64,000 nucleotides of DNA. Source: Roseiarcus sp050012775 (GTDB taxonomy: Bacteria > Pseudomonadota > Alphaproteobacteria > Rhizobiales > Beijerinckiaceae). The notes beneath the pieces were generated by a model. That model did not search any database, had not been told where the DNA came from, and saw only the letters and a list, made by a program, of their open reading frames with translations. Location: contig JBEKGN010000024.1 in assembly GCA_050012775.1 (NCBI GenBank), forward strand, positions 1-64,000, written 5' to 3'. Made by a program: the position numbers and the translations under genes. Below are positions 21,371 to 30,007 of the stretch, one piece after another. Within the stretch, counting starts at the first letter, position 1, and every line of letters begins with the position of its first letter.

Positions 21371-23572
21371 TTGACTAGTCAGTTACTTGGACGGCGCGGC
21401 AGCTTCGGGAGTCACATGGCGCCGGAGGTTTCAGCCTTGAACGCATTTTTCAGTCCAAAAAGCGTCGCCGTGGTGGGCGCCTCGTCGGATCCCAAAAAGC
21501 CCGGGCACACCATGCTGCGCAACATGGTTGCCGCGGGCTACAAAGGAAAGATCTTCCCCGTCAATCCGCGCGAGCCGGCCATCCTCGATCTGCGGTGCTA
21601 CAAGAGCGTGCTTGACATCCCTGAACCGGTCGAGGCGTGCGCGCTGATGGTCTCGTCCGATCAGGCCCTGTCGGTCGCGAAAGAGCTGGCGGAGAGAAAA
21701 CGCCGCTTCAACGATGTCGCGGCGGTGGTGTGCATGTCGGCCGGCTTCGGCGAGCTCAACACTCCCGAGGGGACCGAGCGCGAACGGGCGCTGGTCGAGA
21801 CCCTGCGTTCCGCCGACATTCGCATGGTCGGTCCGAATTGCGTCGGCGTCATGAACACTGTGAGCGGGTTCAACACCAACTTCGACATTGGCGCCTACCC
21901 GAGCGGTGGAATTAGCCTCCTCACGCAGAGCGGCGCCTTCGGCAACGCCTTCTTGTTCGCCGCCGGCGCCACCGGCCGCGTCGGCCTGAACAAGTACGTC
22001 TCCGTCGGCAATATGGCCGATGTGCAGATGGCCGAGCTGCTGAGGTTCCTCAAGGACGACGAGTCCACCCGGGTCATCGGCATCTATCTGGAAGGCCTGG
22101 CCGATCCGCGCGGCTTCTTCGAAGCCGCCCGCGAGGTCGCAGCGCTCAAGCCGATCGTGGTCCTGAAAAGCGGCCGAAGCGCGCTGGGCTCGACCGCCGC
22201 GCTCTCTCATACCGGCGCGATCGCCGGCGCCGACGCCATCTACGACGGGGCCTTCCGGCAGTTCGGGTTGGTGCGCGCCGGCACCGTCGCGGAGTTCTAC
22301 GAAACGTTGAGAGCGTTTTCCAAGCAACCGATCCCCGGGGGAAACCGCGTCGCCGTGCTGACCCACATGGGCGGGCCGGGAACCATGTGCATCGACGGGA
22401 TTTCTGCGCTCTCCGGCATCAAGATGGCGTCGTTCGCCAGCGAAACGGAGGCGGGGCTGAGGAGCGTCCTGCCCCCTGCCGCCAACATCGGCCACCCGCC
22501 CGGTTATATCGACATGACGGCGACCAGTTCCGAGGTTCTCCACAATCAGGTTCTGACGCTTCTGTTCAAGGACCCGAACGTGGATGCGGTCATCCAGATC
22601 CTCGGTCCCAGCGCGTTCCATGATCAGCGGCAGCTCGCCAAGCAGGTCGCGAGCGCTTACGAAGCCCAGGGCGGGGCGAAAAAGCCGCTGCTCAATGTCG
22701 TAACGTTCGGCGAGTTCGGCGCCGACTTGCGCCACGGTCTGGAGGGCGCGGGCCTGCCGACGTTCGACTATCCGGACACGGTCGCTCGGGTTGCGGCAAA
22801 TCTTTCAGGCTTTGGAGCCATTCGGGCAACGGCGGCGCAGGCGCCCGTCAACCGCCAGTCACACCGCACGGACGGGCCTACCGCGCCGCTGATCGCCACT
22901 GCGGCCAAGGAGGGTCGGGTCAGCCTACTCGAGCCGGAAGCCTATGCGGTGTGCGACCAATACGGCATCCGGGTGCCGCCCTTCAAGCTGGTGGAAACGC
23001 TTGACGACGCCATCGACGCCGCAAAAGTCGTCGGCTATCCCGTCGTGCTCAAAGTGGTGTCGGCGAAGATCCTGCATAAATCGGATATTGGCGGCGTGAT
23101 GCTCGGCGTCAGCTCCGATGCCGTTCTGGAACAGTCGTACGCGCGGCTTGTCGAGAACGTCAGGAAAGCGGCGCCCGGCATTCGCAACCCGAGCGTGCTC
23201 GTTCAGAAGATGATGCCCTCGACGACCGAGCTGGTGCTGGGAGCGATCCGGGACAAGCTGTTCGGCCCCGTGGTCATGTTCGGCCTGGGGGGAATCTACG
23301 TCGAAGTGCTCAAGCGCGTGGGCTTCCGGCTGGCGCCGTTCGGAGTCGAACAAGCGCGGGAGCTGATTCATGACACGCTCCCCCCGCAGCTGATCGCCGG
23401 GGCGCGCGGCAGGAACAAAATGAACGTCGACGCGATTGCCGGGACGCTCGTTTCCCTCGGCCGCCTGCTGGAGGAACAGCCGCAGATCGAACAGGTGGAT
23501 CTGAACCCCTGCCTGGCGCTCGACGACGGCTGCATGGCCGTCGACGCGAGGATCATCCTTTCGAAGCGATAA
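21371..23572 (+). CDS. Acyl-CoA synthetase, NDP-forming (acetate-CoA ligase family)
   Basis: 733 residues in the usual three-part order: CoA-binding Rossmann domain (SVAVVGASSDPKKPGHTMLR, about 30-130), succinyl-CoA-synthetase-like domains with the phosphohistidine in ALSHTGAIAGADAIYDGAF (His280), and a C-terminal ATP-grasp domain with YPVVLKVVSAKILHKSDIGG near 560. TTG at 21371 is used because AGGAGGGAAACG precedes it; ATG 21416 is the alternative. It interconverts an acid plus CoA plus ATP with acyl-CoA plus ADP and phosphate. The substrate could be aromatic or a product such as acetate or glutarate. It shares the CTG-rich codon style of the hcr genes and ends the block. Confidence 0.85.
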   Translation: MTSQLLGRRGSFGSHMAPEVSALNAFFSPKSVAVVGASSDPKKPGHTMLRNMVAAGYKGKIFPVNPREPAILDLRCYKSVLDIPEPVEACALMVSSDQALSVAKELAERKRRFNDVAAVVCMSAGFGELNTPEGTERERALVETLRSADIRMVGPNCVGVMNTVSGFNTNFDIGAYPSGGISLLTQSGAFGNAFLFAAGATGRVGLNKYVSVGNMADVQMAELLRFLKDDESTRVIGIYLEGLADPRGFFEAAREVAALKPIVVLKSGRSALGSTAALSHTGAIAGADAIYDGAFRQFGLVRAGTVAEFYETLRAFSKQPIPGGNRVAVLTHMGGPGTMCIDGISALSGIKMASFASETEAGLRSVLPPAANIGHPPGYIDMTATSSEVLHNQVLTLLFKDPNVDAVIQILGPSAFHDQRQLAKQVASAYEAQGGAKKPLLNVVTFGEFGADLRHGLEGAGLPTFDYPDTVARVAANLSGFGAIRATAAQAPVNRQSHRTDGPTAPLIATAAKEGRVSLLEPEAYAVCDQYGIRVPPFKLVETLDDAIDAAKVVGYPVVLKVVSAKILHKSDIGGVMLGVSSDAVLEQSYARLVENVRKAAPGIRNPSVLVQKMMPSTTELVLGAIRDKLFGPVVMFGLGGIYVEVLKRVGFRLAPFGVEQARELIHDTLPPQLIAGARGRNKMNVDAIAGTLVSLGRLLEEQPQIEQVDLNPCLALDDGCMAVDARIILSKR

Positions 23573-23579
23573 GCGGGCC

Positions 23580-23607
23580 GCGGGCTTCGCCGGTCGGCGA
23601 GGCCCGC
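23580..23607. terminator. Strong hairpin after the acyl-CoA synthetase gene
   Basis: GCGGGCTTCGCC-GGTC-GGCGAGGCCCGC forms a 12-bp stem with one mismatch and a 4-nt loop, 8 bp after the synthetase stop and facing the convergent ferritin-like gene. There is no T tract, so it may act as an mRNA 3' stabiliser or a Rho-assisted stop rather than a classical intrinsic terminator. The rest of 23608-23775 shows nothing. Confidence 0.45.
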
Positions 23608-23775
23608 CGGCGCCGGGACTTGCCGCGAGCGCCGGAGCGACGAGCCCACATCCTCACGCACGGCAGCGGGCGCTCGGCTCCCGTCGACGGCGATTGAGCG
23701 CCCCGTCGAAGGAGGTAGCGCGCGATCGTCCCGGTCGATGCGGTTTCCGCCTCCGCTCGTCGCATTGGTTTTGGC

Positions 23776-24312
23776 TTATTCGGAATGGACTGGGGGATCG
23801 GGGTCGTGGTCCCAGTTTGGGTCGTCGGAAGCGAATTTCGCCAGCCATTCATCGACCCAGACGACGTGATTGCGCTCGTCCTCGGCCATTTCTCCGGCAA
23901 AGGCGGCGATCGCGGGATCGGTCGCAGCTTCGGCGACGGCTTCGAAATACTTCACCGCGCGCTCCTCATTGAAACGCGCCAGCCTGAGCGCCTGGCGCGG
24001 CGTCATGAGATAATGGAGCTGATCGAAATCGGTCGCTTCCGGGCCGTCGGGGCCTGTCCAACTGAAGGTCGCCGAGCGGCCCGCGACGAGCGCATTGCCG
24101 GCGCGGCGCGCAATCTCGTCGCGATGTTCGCCCTCGATCGACGCCATCTTTCGGAAGATCGCCGCAATCTCCTTGTTGTTGTGCACCTCCATCTGGTCGG
24201 CAAGCAAAGTGTAACGCTCGGCGGCTTCCACCTCGATGGCGAGCGCTTGCGCGAAAAACTCCGCGACGCTGTTGAATTTCGGAGGCTCAACGGGTTGTGG
24301 AGCGTTGGTCAT
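23776..24312 (-). CDS. Rubrerythrin-like ferritin-family protein
   Basis: 178-residue ferritin-like helical bundle with diiron ligands in two repeats: EVEAAERYTLLADQM and SIEGEHRDEIARRA in the first, FNEERAVKYFEAVAE and EMAEDERNHVVWVDEWL in the second. There is no rubredoxin C-terminal domain. Its ATG overlaps the korB stop by 4 bp (ATGA), so it is translationally coupled to the 2-oxoglutarate:ferredoxin oxidoreductase genes. Likely role: peroxide or oxygen detoxification protecting KorAB and the ferredoxin-dependent reductase. Iron storage is an alternative. Confidence 0.78.
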   Translation of the reverse strand: MTNAPQPVEPPKFNSVAEFFAQALAIEVEAAERYTLLADQMEVHNNKEIAAIFRKMASIEGEHRDEIARRAGNALVAGRSATFSWTGPDGPEATDFDQLHYLMTPRQALRLARFNEERAVKYFEAVAEAATDPAIAAFAGEMAEDERNHVVWVDEWLAKFASDDPNWDHDPDPPVHSE

Positions 24313-25148
24313 ATCGCGAACTCGGTTTCGAGATGAGAGGGAGCGAAGTCGGCCAGGGGCTTGGGTTGATAGGGTTGGCGCTTGCCGCGATAGAGAACGC
24401 CGACGTTGAACCCGTCATCCGTCATCAGGCGGCGGGCGGCGCGAGCGGGATCGTCCGTCTCCGGCACGATTGCCGCATGAACCAGACTCTTCCAGCCTTT
24501 CTGCTGGTCTTCCCGGAAGGTGACGCAGGGGCTCAGGATCTGCACAAAGGAGAAGCCCGGCGTTCGAACCGCCTCGACGATCAGTTTGGCGCAGCCGCCG
24601 ATGTCGCCGGAAAAGCCGCGCGCGATGAAATTGGCCCCTGAAGCCAGCGCGATCACAAGCGGGTGGAAGGGGCTGAGTCCCGTGCCGCCCGGTGCGATGG
24701 CCGTGTCCCAGTCTGGTTCCGTCGTTGGCGATGGCTGACCCTTCGTCATGCCGTAGATGCGATTGTCCATGACGACATAGGTCAGATCGATGTTGCGCCG
24801 GCAGGCGTGCAGAAAGTGATTGCCGCCGATCGAGAAGCCGTCGCCGTCGCCGCTGGCGACGACGACCGTCAAATCCGGACGCGCCACTTTCAACCCGGAA
24901 GCCAAGGCGAGGGCGCGGCCATGGACGCCGTGGAATCCGTAGCAGTTGGTATAGGCGGGGATGCGGGACGAACAGCCTATCCCCGAGACCACCGCGACCT
25001 GTTCGGGCGGCAGGGCGAGTTCCGCCATCGCGCGCTGGAAGGCGAGCAGCACCGAATGGTCGCCGCAACCGGGGCACCACACTGGTTTGACCGAGGATTT
25101 GTAATCGGCGGGTTTGAAAGCCTTCTCGGCGGAGGGGATCATGTTCAT
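24309..25148 (-). CDS. korB: 2-oxoglutarate:ferredoxin oxidoreductase beta subunit
   Basis: 279-residue thiamine-diphosphate subunit. WCPGCGDHSVL near residue 25 is the [4Fe-4S]/TPP entry motif. The TPP-Mg site is GDGDGFSIGGNHFLHACRRN, continuing to VVMDNRIYGMTKGQPSPTT. ATG 25148 overlaps the korA stop (ATGA). In Thauera aromatica this enzyme regenerates the reduced ferredoxin that feeds benzoyl-CoA reductase. The divergent position next to had-oah-dch-bcrCBAD-fdx supports the same use here. Other 2-oxoacids cannot be ruled out by sequence. Confidence 0.88.
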   Translation of the reverse strand: MNMIPSAEKAFKPADYKSSVKPVWCPGCGDHSVLLAFQRAMAELALPPEQVAVVSGIGCSSRIPAYTNCYGFHGVHGRALALASGLKVARPDLTVVVASGDGDGFSIGGNHFLHACRRNIDLTYVVMDNRIYGMTKGQPSPTTEPDWDTAIAPGGTGLSPFHPLVIALASGANFIARGFSGDIGGCAKLIVEAVRTPGFSFVQILSPCVTFREDQQKGWKSLVHAAIVPETDDPARAARRLMTDDGFNVGVLYRGKRQPYQPKPLADFAPSHLETEFAI

Positions 25149-26875
25149 GCTCGCGCCCCTTTCTGGATATGAGCAAAGGCCTCGCCCGGCCGGATCGGCA
25201 GAGGGCCGGGGCAATGGATGGGGACGACGTCGTCGGGCAGGTCGTAATGGGCGCGCAGATAGCGCCAGAACTGTCCGGCGTGGCTCTGTTCCACCACAAG
25301 AACGCGTTTGACGCCCTCCAGCGCCGCGGTCAGCCGCGCGGGTTGGGTCGGCGCGATCAGCCGCAGCGCTATCAGTTTCACCTTGATTCCGCCAGCGCGC
25401 GCCTCGGCGACGGCTTCACGCAATGGTTCGCTCGACGAGCCCCAGGTCAGGACGGCCAATTCGCCTTCGCCGTCGATCTCGGCCCAGTGCTCGCCGAAGT
25501 CGAAAGCGTCCAGCTTGCGCTGGCGTTTGTCGAGTTGACCGACATGGTCCTTGGCTTGGCTCGAAGGCGTGCCGCGCGCATTGTGGGTCAGGCCGTCGGC
25601 GGTGTACTGGCCGCCGGGGAAGCCCGGGACGGCCATCGGCGAGACGCCCGATTCTGTCGGGACATAGCGCTCGTAGCCCTCGACGGGCCCTTCGAGGACC
25701 AGACGTTTCGTCGGGAAAACGACGTCGTCCGGCCTGTCGATGACGACCCGGGCTTGGCCGAGCGATTGGTCGGACAGCATGATGACCGGCGTTTGCAGCG
25801 ATTCGGCCAGATGCACCGACCATTGCGCCGTCAGCAGGCAATCGGCGACGGAGAGAGGCGCCGTCACGACATGGGGCGCGTCGCCATGCAGCCCGTAGAC
25901 GGCGATGTTGAGATCGCTTTGCTCGGATTTGGTCGCGATGCCGGTCGAAGGCCCCGAGCGCATGACATCGACGACGACGAGGGGAATTTCGGAGGCGACC
26001 GCGAGGCCGAGGGACTCGATCATCAGGGATAGACCGGGGCCCGCCGTCGCGGTCAGGGACGGCGCGCCGCCGTAGCTTGCGCCGATGATCATATTGATCG
26101 AGGCGAGCTCGTCCTCGGCCTGCATCAGAACGCCGCCGCATTGCGGCAGGGCATGCGCCATCCATTCGAGGATTTCGGTCGCCGGAGTGATCGGATACCC
26201 GCCGACGAATTTGACGCCGCCTTTCAACGCGCCGAATCCGGTCGCCTCGTTGCCCGTGATCGACCAGCGGCCCTGCCGCGGCGCGCTCGGCGGAGCAAGC
26301 TTGGGAACGGCCACGTCCGGCGCCGCTTCCGCGCCGACCAGAACCGCCTTTTCGCTGGCCGCCAGCGCTTCGGGCTTCTTGCGGCCAATTGACGCAGCAA
26401 CCGCTGCGATGATCGCCGCTTCGGGCAGGCCGATGAGCCGGGCCAGTATGCCGAGGGCGATCATCGAAATGCGCCCGCCGGCAACGCCTTTGGCGAGCTT
26501 CGCCATGGGCACGAGGCCGATGGCCGCGCCGGAATCCTTGAGAAAGCCAGGCATTTCGCCCGCGGCCGGATCGGCAATGATCAGACTGGCGGAATCCAGA
26601 GGCAGCTCCGCGGCGAAACGCTGCACATTTTCGAAATCCAGGGCGAGCAGGATGTCGAACCGGTCGCCGGGCGACTGCACGGGTTTCGACGATAGGCGGA
26701 TCATCGCCGCCGCCTCGCCGCCGCGAATCTGCGGGCCGGTCGAACGCGTCATCAAGCCATAGAATCCGCAGCTCGTCGCTGCGTCGAGCAGGGTCTGCCC
26801 TGCGGTCATCACGCCCGCGCCGCCCGACCCGGTGAGAACGATCGAGAGAGAGGTCGGAGAAGGTGACTTTGTCAT
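25145..26875 (-). CDS. korA: 2-oxoglutarate:ferredoxin oxidoreductase alpha subunit (gamma-alpha fusion)
   Basis: 576 residues from ATG 26875. The first 190 residues are the gamma domain (TGSGGAGVMTAGQTLLDAA, then TGPQIRGGEAAAMIRL). The alpha pyrimidine-binding domain follows, with FVGGYPITPATEILEWMAH near residue 220 and SYGGAPSLTATAGPGLSLM. A C-terminal transketolase-like domain ends near VEQSHAGQFWRYLRAHYDLP. The frame is open upstream to an ATG at 26962, but that start falls inside the palindromic operator region, so the internal ATG is preferred. It starts a korA-korB-ferritin operon with 4-bp overlaps throughout. Confidence 0.88.
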   Translation of the reverse strand: MTKSPSPTSLSIVLTGSGGAGVMTAGQTLLDAATSCGFYGLMTRSTGPQIRGGEAAAMIRLSSKPVQSPGDRFDILLALDFENVQRFAAELPLDSASLIIADPAAGEMPGFLKDSGAAIGLVPMAKLAKGVAGGRISMIALGILARLIGLPEAAIIAAVAASIGRKKPEALAASEKAVLVGAEAAPDVAVPKLAPPSAPRQGRWSITGNEATGFGALKGGVKFVGGYPITPATEILEWMAHALPQCGGVLMQAEDELASINMIIGASYGGAPSLTATAGPGLSLMIESLGLAVASEIPLVVVDVMRSGPSTGIATKSEQSDLNIAVYGLHGDAPHVVTAPLSVADCLLTAQWSVHLAESLQTPVIMLSDQSLGQARVVIDRPDDVVFPTKRLVLEGPVEGYERYVPTESGVSPMAVPGFPGGQYTADGLTHNARGTPSSQAKDHVGQLDKRQRKLDAFDFGEHWAEIDGEGELAVLTWGSSSEPLREAVAEARAGGIKVKLIALRLIAPTQPARLTAALEGVKRVLVVEQSHAGQFWRYLRAHYDLPDDVVPIHCPGPLPIRPGEAFAHIQKGARA

Positions 26876-26962
26876 GACGTTGGCCTGTTCATTCGCGCGT
26901 TCCTCCGATTGGGGCCGGCGCCGAGAGCCCGCGGGCAAGTTCGAAAAATAGCGCTTGCTCAT

Positions 26963-26987
26963 TTGGTATTCCAATACTAATATACCA
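26963..26987. promoter_or_regulatory. Nested dyad operator between korA and had
   Basis: TTGGTATT-CC-AATACTAA (26963-26980) is a 7-of-8 inverted repeat. TGGTAT (26964-26969) also pairs perfectly with ATACCA (26982-26987) across 12 bp. The AT-rich dyad is conspicuous in this GC-rich DNA and sits between divergent korA and had, 88 bp from the korA start and 61 bp from the had start. MarR-type (BadR) or Rrf2-type (BadM) control is possible. It contains no TGCA and is unlike the box operators. Confidence 0.6.
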
Positions 26988-27047
26988 TTAGAAGCGACAA
27001 ACCGCAAGCAGGCAAACAGGCCGTCGGCGGCAAAACGAGGAACGGGA

Positions 27048-28124
27048 ATGCCGGAGGGAATCAAGGCGCATCGGTGGATGATGACGGGGGTCAATCAGCC
27101 GATGATTCGCGAGGGTTTCGAGGCGGCGCCGGCCGATGGCGAGGTCGTCGTGGCCGTCGCCGGTTGCGGCGTCTGCCATACGGATCTCGGCTATTTTTAC
27201 GACGGCGTGCGCACCAATCATCCCTTGGCGCTGACTCTCGGCCACGAGATTTCCGGGCGCGTCGTCGCCGCGGGCGCCGGCGCGCAATCCTGGCTCGGCC
27301 GCGCGGTGATCATTCCCGCCGTTCTGCCCTGCGGCGAATGCGACGCATGCAAACGGGGTCGGCCGAACATCTGCCGCAAGCAGAAGATGCCCGGCAACGA
27401 CATTCACGGAGGCTTCGCCTCTCATATCGTCGTGCCGGCGCGCGGCCTCTGCCCGGTGGACGAAACGCGTCTCGCCTCGCGGGGCTTGTCGCTTGCCGAT
27501 GTGAGCGTCGTCGCCGACGCCGTGACGACGCCCTATCAGGCCGTGGTCCGCGCGGGCGTGACGCCAGGCTCGGTGGCGATCGTCGTCGGCATCGGCGGCG
27601 TCGGCGGATATTCGGCGCAGATCGCTAGGGCATTCGGCGCCACGGTGATCGCCATTGACGTCGACCCGGCAAAGCTCGCTGCGATCCGCGAGCATGGGGC
27701 CAGCCTGACGCTCAACGCCCGCGAGCACGACCTCAAGAGCCTCAAGGCCAAGATCGGCGAATTTTGCAAGGCGAACGGTCTGCCCTCGAGCGAGTGGACG
27801 ATCTTTGAATGTTCCGGCTCCGCGGCCGGCCAGACCACCGCGTTCGGCCTTTTGACCTATGGCGCGACGCTGTGCGTCGTCGGCTTCACGATGGACCGTG
27901 TGGAGCTGCGCTTGTCCAATCTCATGGCTTTCGACGCCCGCGCCTTGGGAAACTGGGGCTGCCCGCCGGAACTCTATCCGGCCGCTCTCGCTCTCGTGCT
28001 CGACGGCAAGATCAATCTTGCGGCTTTCGTCGAACAGCATCCGCTCGACGACATCAACGCGATCTTCGAGCAGGCGCATGCGCACAAGCTCACCCGCCGC
28101 GCCATTCTCGTTCCTCATCAGTGA
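27048..28124 (+). CDS. had: 6-hydroxycyclohex-1-ene-1-carbonyl-CoA dehydrogenase
   Basis: Zinc-type medium-chain alcohol dehydrogenase, 358 residues, oxidising the hydrated dienoyl-CoA product to 6-oxocyclohex-1-ene-1-carbonyl-CoA with NAD. Catalytic zinc residues are in GCGVCHTDLG and LGHEISGRVV, the four structural-zinc cysteines in CGECDACKRGRPNIC, and the NAD fold in VGIGGVGGYSAQIARAFGA. ATG 27048 follows GAGGAACGGGA; an upstream frame exists but is poorly conserved. It begins a tight run to fdx and shows that the Thauera-type lower pathway (Dch-Had-Oah) is used rather than the Rhodopseudomonas BadK/BadH/BadI set. Confidence 0.92.
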   Translation: MPEGIKAHRWMMTGVNQPMIREGFEAAPADGEVVVAVAGCGVCHTDLGYFYDGVRTNHPLALTLGHEISGRVVAAGAGAQSWLGRAVIIPAVLPCGECDACKRGRPNICRKQKMPGNDIHGGFASHIVVPARGLCPVDETRLASRGLSLADVSVVADAVTTPYQAVVRAGVTPGSVAIVVGIGGVGGYSAQIARAFGATVIAIDVDPAKLAAIREHGASLTLNAREHDLKSLKAKIGEFCKANGLPSSEWTIFECSGSAAGQTTAFGLLTYGATLCVVGFTMDRVELRLSNLMAFDARALGNWGCPPELYPAALALVLDGKINLAAFVEQHPLDDINAIFEQAHAHKLTRRAILVPHQ

Positions 28125-28138
28125 CAGGAATTGTTCAG

Positions 28139-29242
28139 ATGTCCGCTCTTGTCGATCACGATATCGTCGCATTCGAGCCCGTCGCCGGCGTCATCTATGA
28201 AAAGCGCCCAGCGCGGGGCCTCGACGGCAAGCCTGTTTCGGGGCTCTTCAACGCTTGGATCTGGCTCGACAACCCCGGCCAGTTCAACTCTTACACGACA
28301 GATATGGTGAAGGGCGTCATCCGGGCGTTCCGCGCCGCCTCGAATGCGCGCGATGTCGTCGCGGTGGTCTTTACCGGGGTGGGCGACAAGGCGTTCTGCA
28401 CTGGCGGCAACACCAAGGAATATGCGGAATATTACGCCGGCAATCCGCAGGAATATCGGCAGTACATGCGCCTGTTCAACGACATGGTGTCGGCGATCCT
28501 CGGGTGCGACAAGCCGGTGATTGCGCGCGTCAACGGCATGCGCATCGGCGGCGGCCAGGAAATCGGCATGGCCTGCGATTTCACCATCGCCCAGGATCTC
28601 GCACGTTTTGGCCAGGCTGGTCCCAAGCACGGCTCGGCCGCCATCGGCGGGGCGACGGACTTCCTTCCGCTCATGGTCGGCGCCGAACGCGCGATGGAGT
28701 CGGGAACCCTGTGCGAGCCGTGGTCAGCGCATAAGGCCTATCGTCTCGGCGTCGTTCTCGACATCGTCCCCGCGTTGAAGGTCGACGGCGCTTTCGTCGC
28801 CAATCCGCTGGTGGAGACGCAACGTTATCTCGACGAGTTTGGCCGCATCGTTCACGGCGAATCCCTGACCGGCGCCGCCTTGGCTGCGGGCAAGGCCCTG
28901 GTGGCGCGCGGCGTCGTCGATCTGTCGTTGCTCGACGCCAAGGTCGAAGCGATGTGCGCCAAGCTGATGACCACGTTTCCGGAATGCTTGACCAAGAGCT
29001 TCGAGGAATTGCGCAAGCCGAAAATCGACGCCTGGAATCGCAACAAGGAAAACAGCCGAGCTTGGCTCGCCCTCAATATGTTGGCCGAGGCCCGCACGGG
29101 GTTCCGCGCGTTCAACGAGGGCCCGAAGCACGAACGCGAAATTGATTTCGTCGCTCTTCGCCAACGCCTCGCCAAGGGCGAGGCATGGAGCGAGGCGATG
29201 ATCGAGGACTTGATCCCGAAGGCGGGGGGGCGCAAGGCGTGA
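28139..29242 (+). CDS. oah: 6-oxocyclohex-1-ene-1-carbonyl-CoA hydrolase (ring-opening)
   Basis: Crotonase-family hydrolase, 367 residues, that adds two waters and opens the ring to 3-hydroxypimelyl-CoA. Signatures include WIWLDNPGQFNSYTTDMVKG near residue 37, KAFCTGGNTKEYAEYYAG near 85, and GMRIGGGQEIGMACDFTIAQ near 132. The length matches the about 376-residue Thauera enzyme and exceeds ordinary enoyl-CoA hydratases, because of the C-terminal part ending KPKIDAWNRNKENSRAWL. It starts 14 bp after had, and its stop overlaps the dch GTG start. Confidence 0.93.
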   Translation: MSALVDHDIVAFEPVAGVIYEKRPARGLDGKPVSGLFNAWIWLDNPGQFNSYTTDMVKGVIRAFRAASNARDVVAVVFTGVGDKAFCTGGNTKEYAEYYAGNPQEYRQYMRLFNDMVSAILGCDKPVIARVNGMRIGGGQEIGMACDFTIAQDLARFGQAGPKHGSAAIGGATDFLPLMVGAERAMESGTLCEPWSAHKAYRLGVVLDIVPALKVDGAFVANPLVETQRYLDEFGRIVHGESLTGAALAAGKALVARGVVDLSLLDAKVEAMCAKLMTTFPECLTKSFEELRKPKIDAWNRNKENSRAWLALNMLAEARTGFRAFNEGPKHEREIDFVALRQRLAKGEAWSEAMIEDLIPKAGGRKA

Positions 29243-30006
29243 GCGGCCCGCTGAAAGTCTGGCTCGATCGTGACGGACGTTTGCTTCGTCTGCGGCTCGA
29301 TCGCCCCAAGGCGAATATTCTCGATGCGGCGCTCGTGGGCGCGATCGAAAACGCCTTCGTTCAGCAAGGCGGCGCGGCGGAATTGCGCGGTATCCTCATC
29401 GACGCCAGCGGCGCGCATTTCAGCTTCGGCGCCTCGATCGAGGAGCATCTTCCCGATCAATGCGCGGCGATGCTCGCGGGCTTTCACCGACTGATTCTCC
29501 GACTCTTCGCTTCGCCTGTTCCGGTCTTGGTCGCGATCCGCGGCCAATGCCTCGGGGGTGGTCTCGAACTCGCGAGCGCGGGTCATCTCTTGTTCGCCGC
29601 GCCCGACGCAAAATTCGGCCAGCCGGAGATCCAGATCGGCGTATTCGCGCCGGCGGCGTCCTGTCTGCTGCCGGAACGCATCGGACTTGCGGCAGCCGAG
29701 GATCTCCTGCTTTCCGGACGTTCGATCGGCGCCGAGGAGGCTTCCGCGATAGGCCTCGTGACGGAACTCGCCGACGATCCCGAAGGAGCGGCGCTCAACT
29801 ATTTCGATCGGCATTTGGCGCCGAAAAGCGCGAGTTCGCTGCGCTTCGCGACGCGCGCGGCCCGGCACGGAACGATCGAAAGAGTTTCGGCGAAGCTCTC
29901 CGCCGTCGAAACGATCTACTTGGGGGAATTGATGGCGACGCAAGACGCCGTCGAGGGCCTTTCCGCATTCATCGGAAAACGTCCGGCTCGTTGGAAGGAT
30001 CTCTGA
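29239..30006 (+). CDS. dch: Cyclohexa-1,5-diene-1-carbonyl-CoA hydratase
   Basis: Crotonase-family hydratase, 255 residues, adding water to the dienoyl-CoA made by benzoyl-CoA reductase. The GTG start at 29239 overlaps the oah stop (GTGA). Family features: LRLDRPKANILDAALVGAI near residue 16, FSFGASIEEHLPDQCAAML near 57, and IRGQCLGGGLELASAGHLLF near 99. ASIEEHLP is the Dch-type version of the first oxyanion loop. One base separates it from bcrC. The substrate is fixed mainly by context and this loop. Confidence 0.9.
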   Translation: MSGPLKVWLDRDGRLLRLRLDRPKANILDAALVGAIENAFVQQGGAAELRGILIDASGAHFSFGASIEEHLPDQCAAMLAGFHRLILRLFASPVPVLVAIRGQCLGGGLELASAGHLLFAAPDAKFGQPEIQIGVFAPAASCLLPERIGLAAAEDLLLSGRSIGAEEASAIGLVTELADDPEGAALNYFDRHLAPKSASSLRFATRAARHGTIERVSAKLSAVETIYLGELMATQDAVEGLSAFIGKRPARWKDL

Positions 30007-30007
30007 C

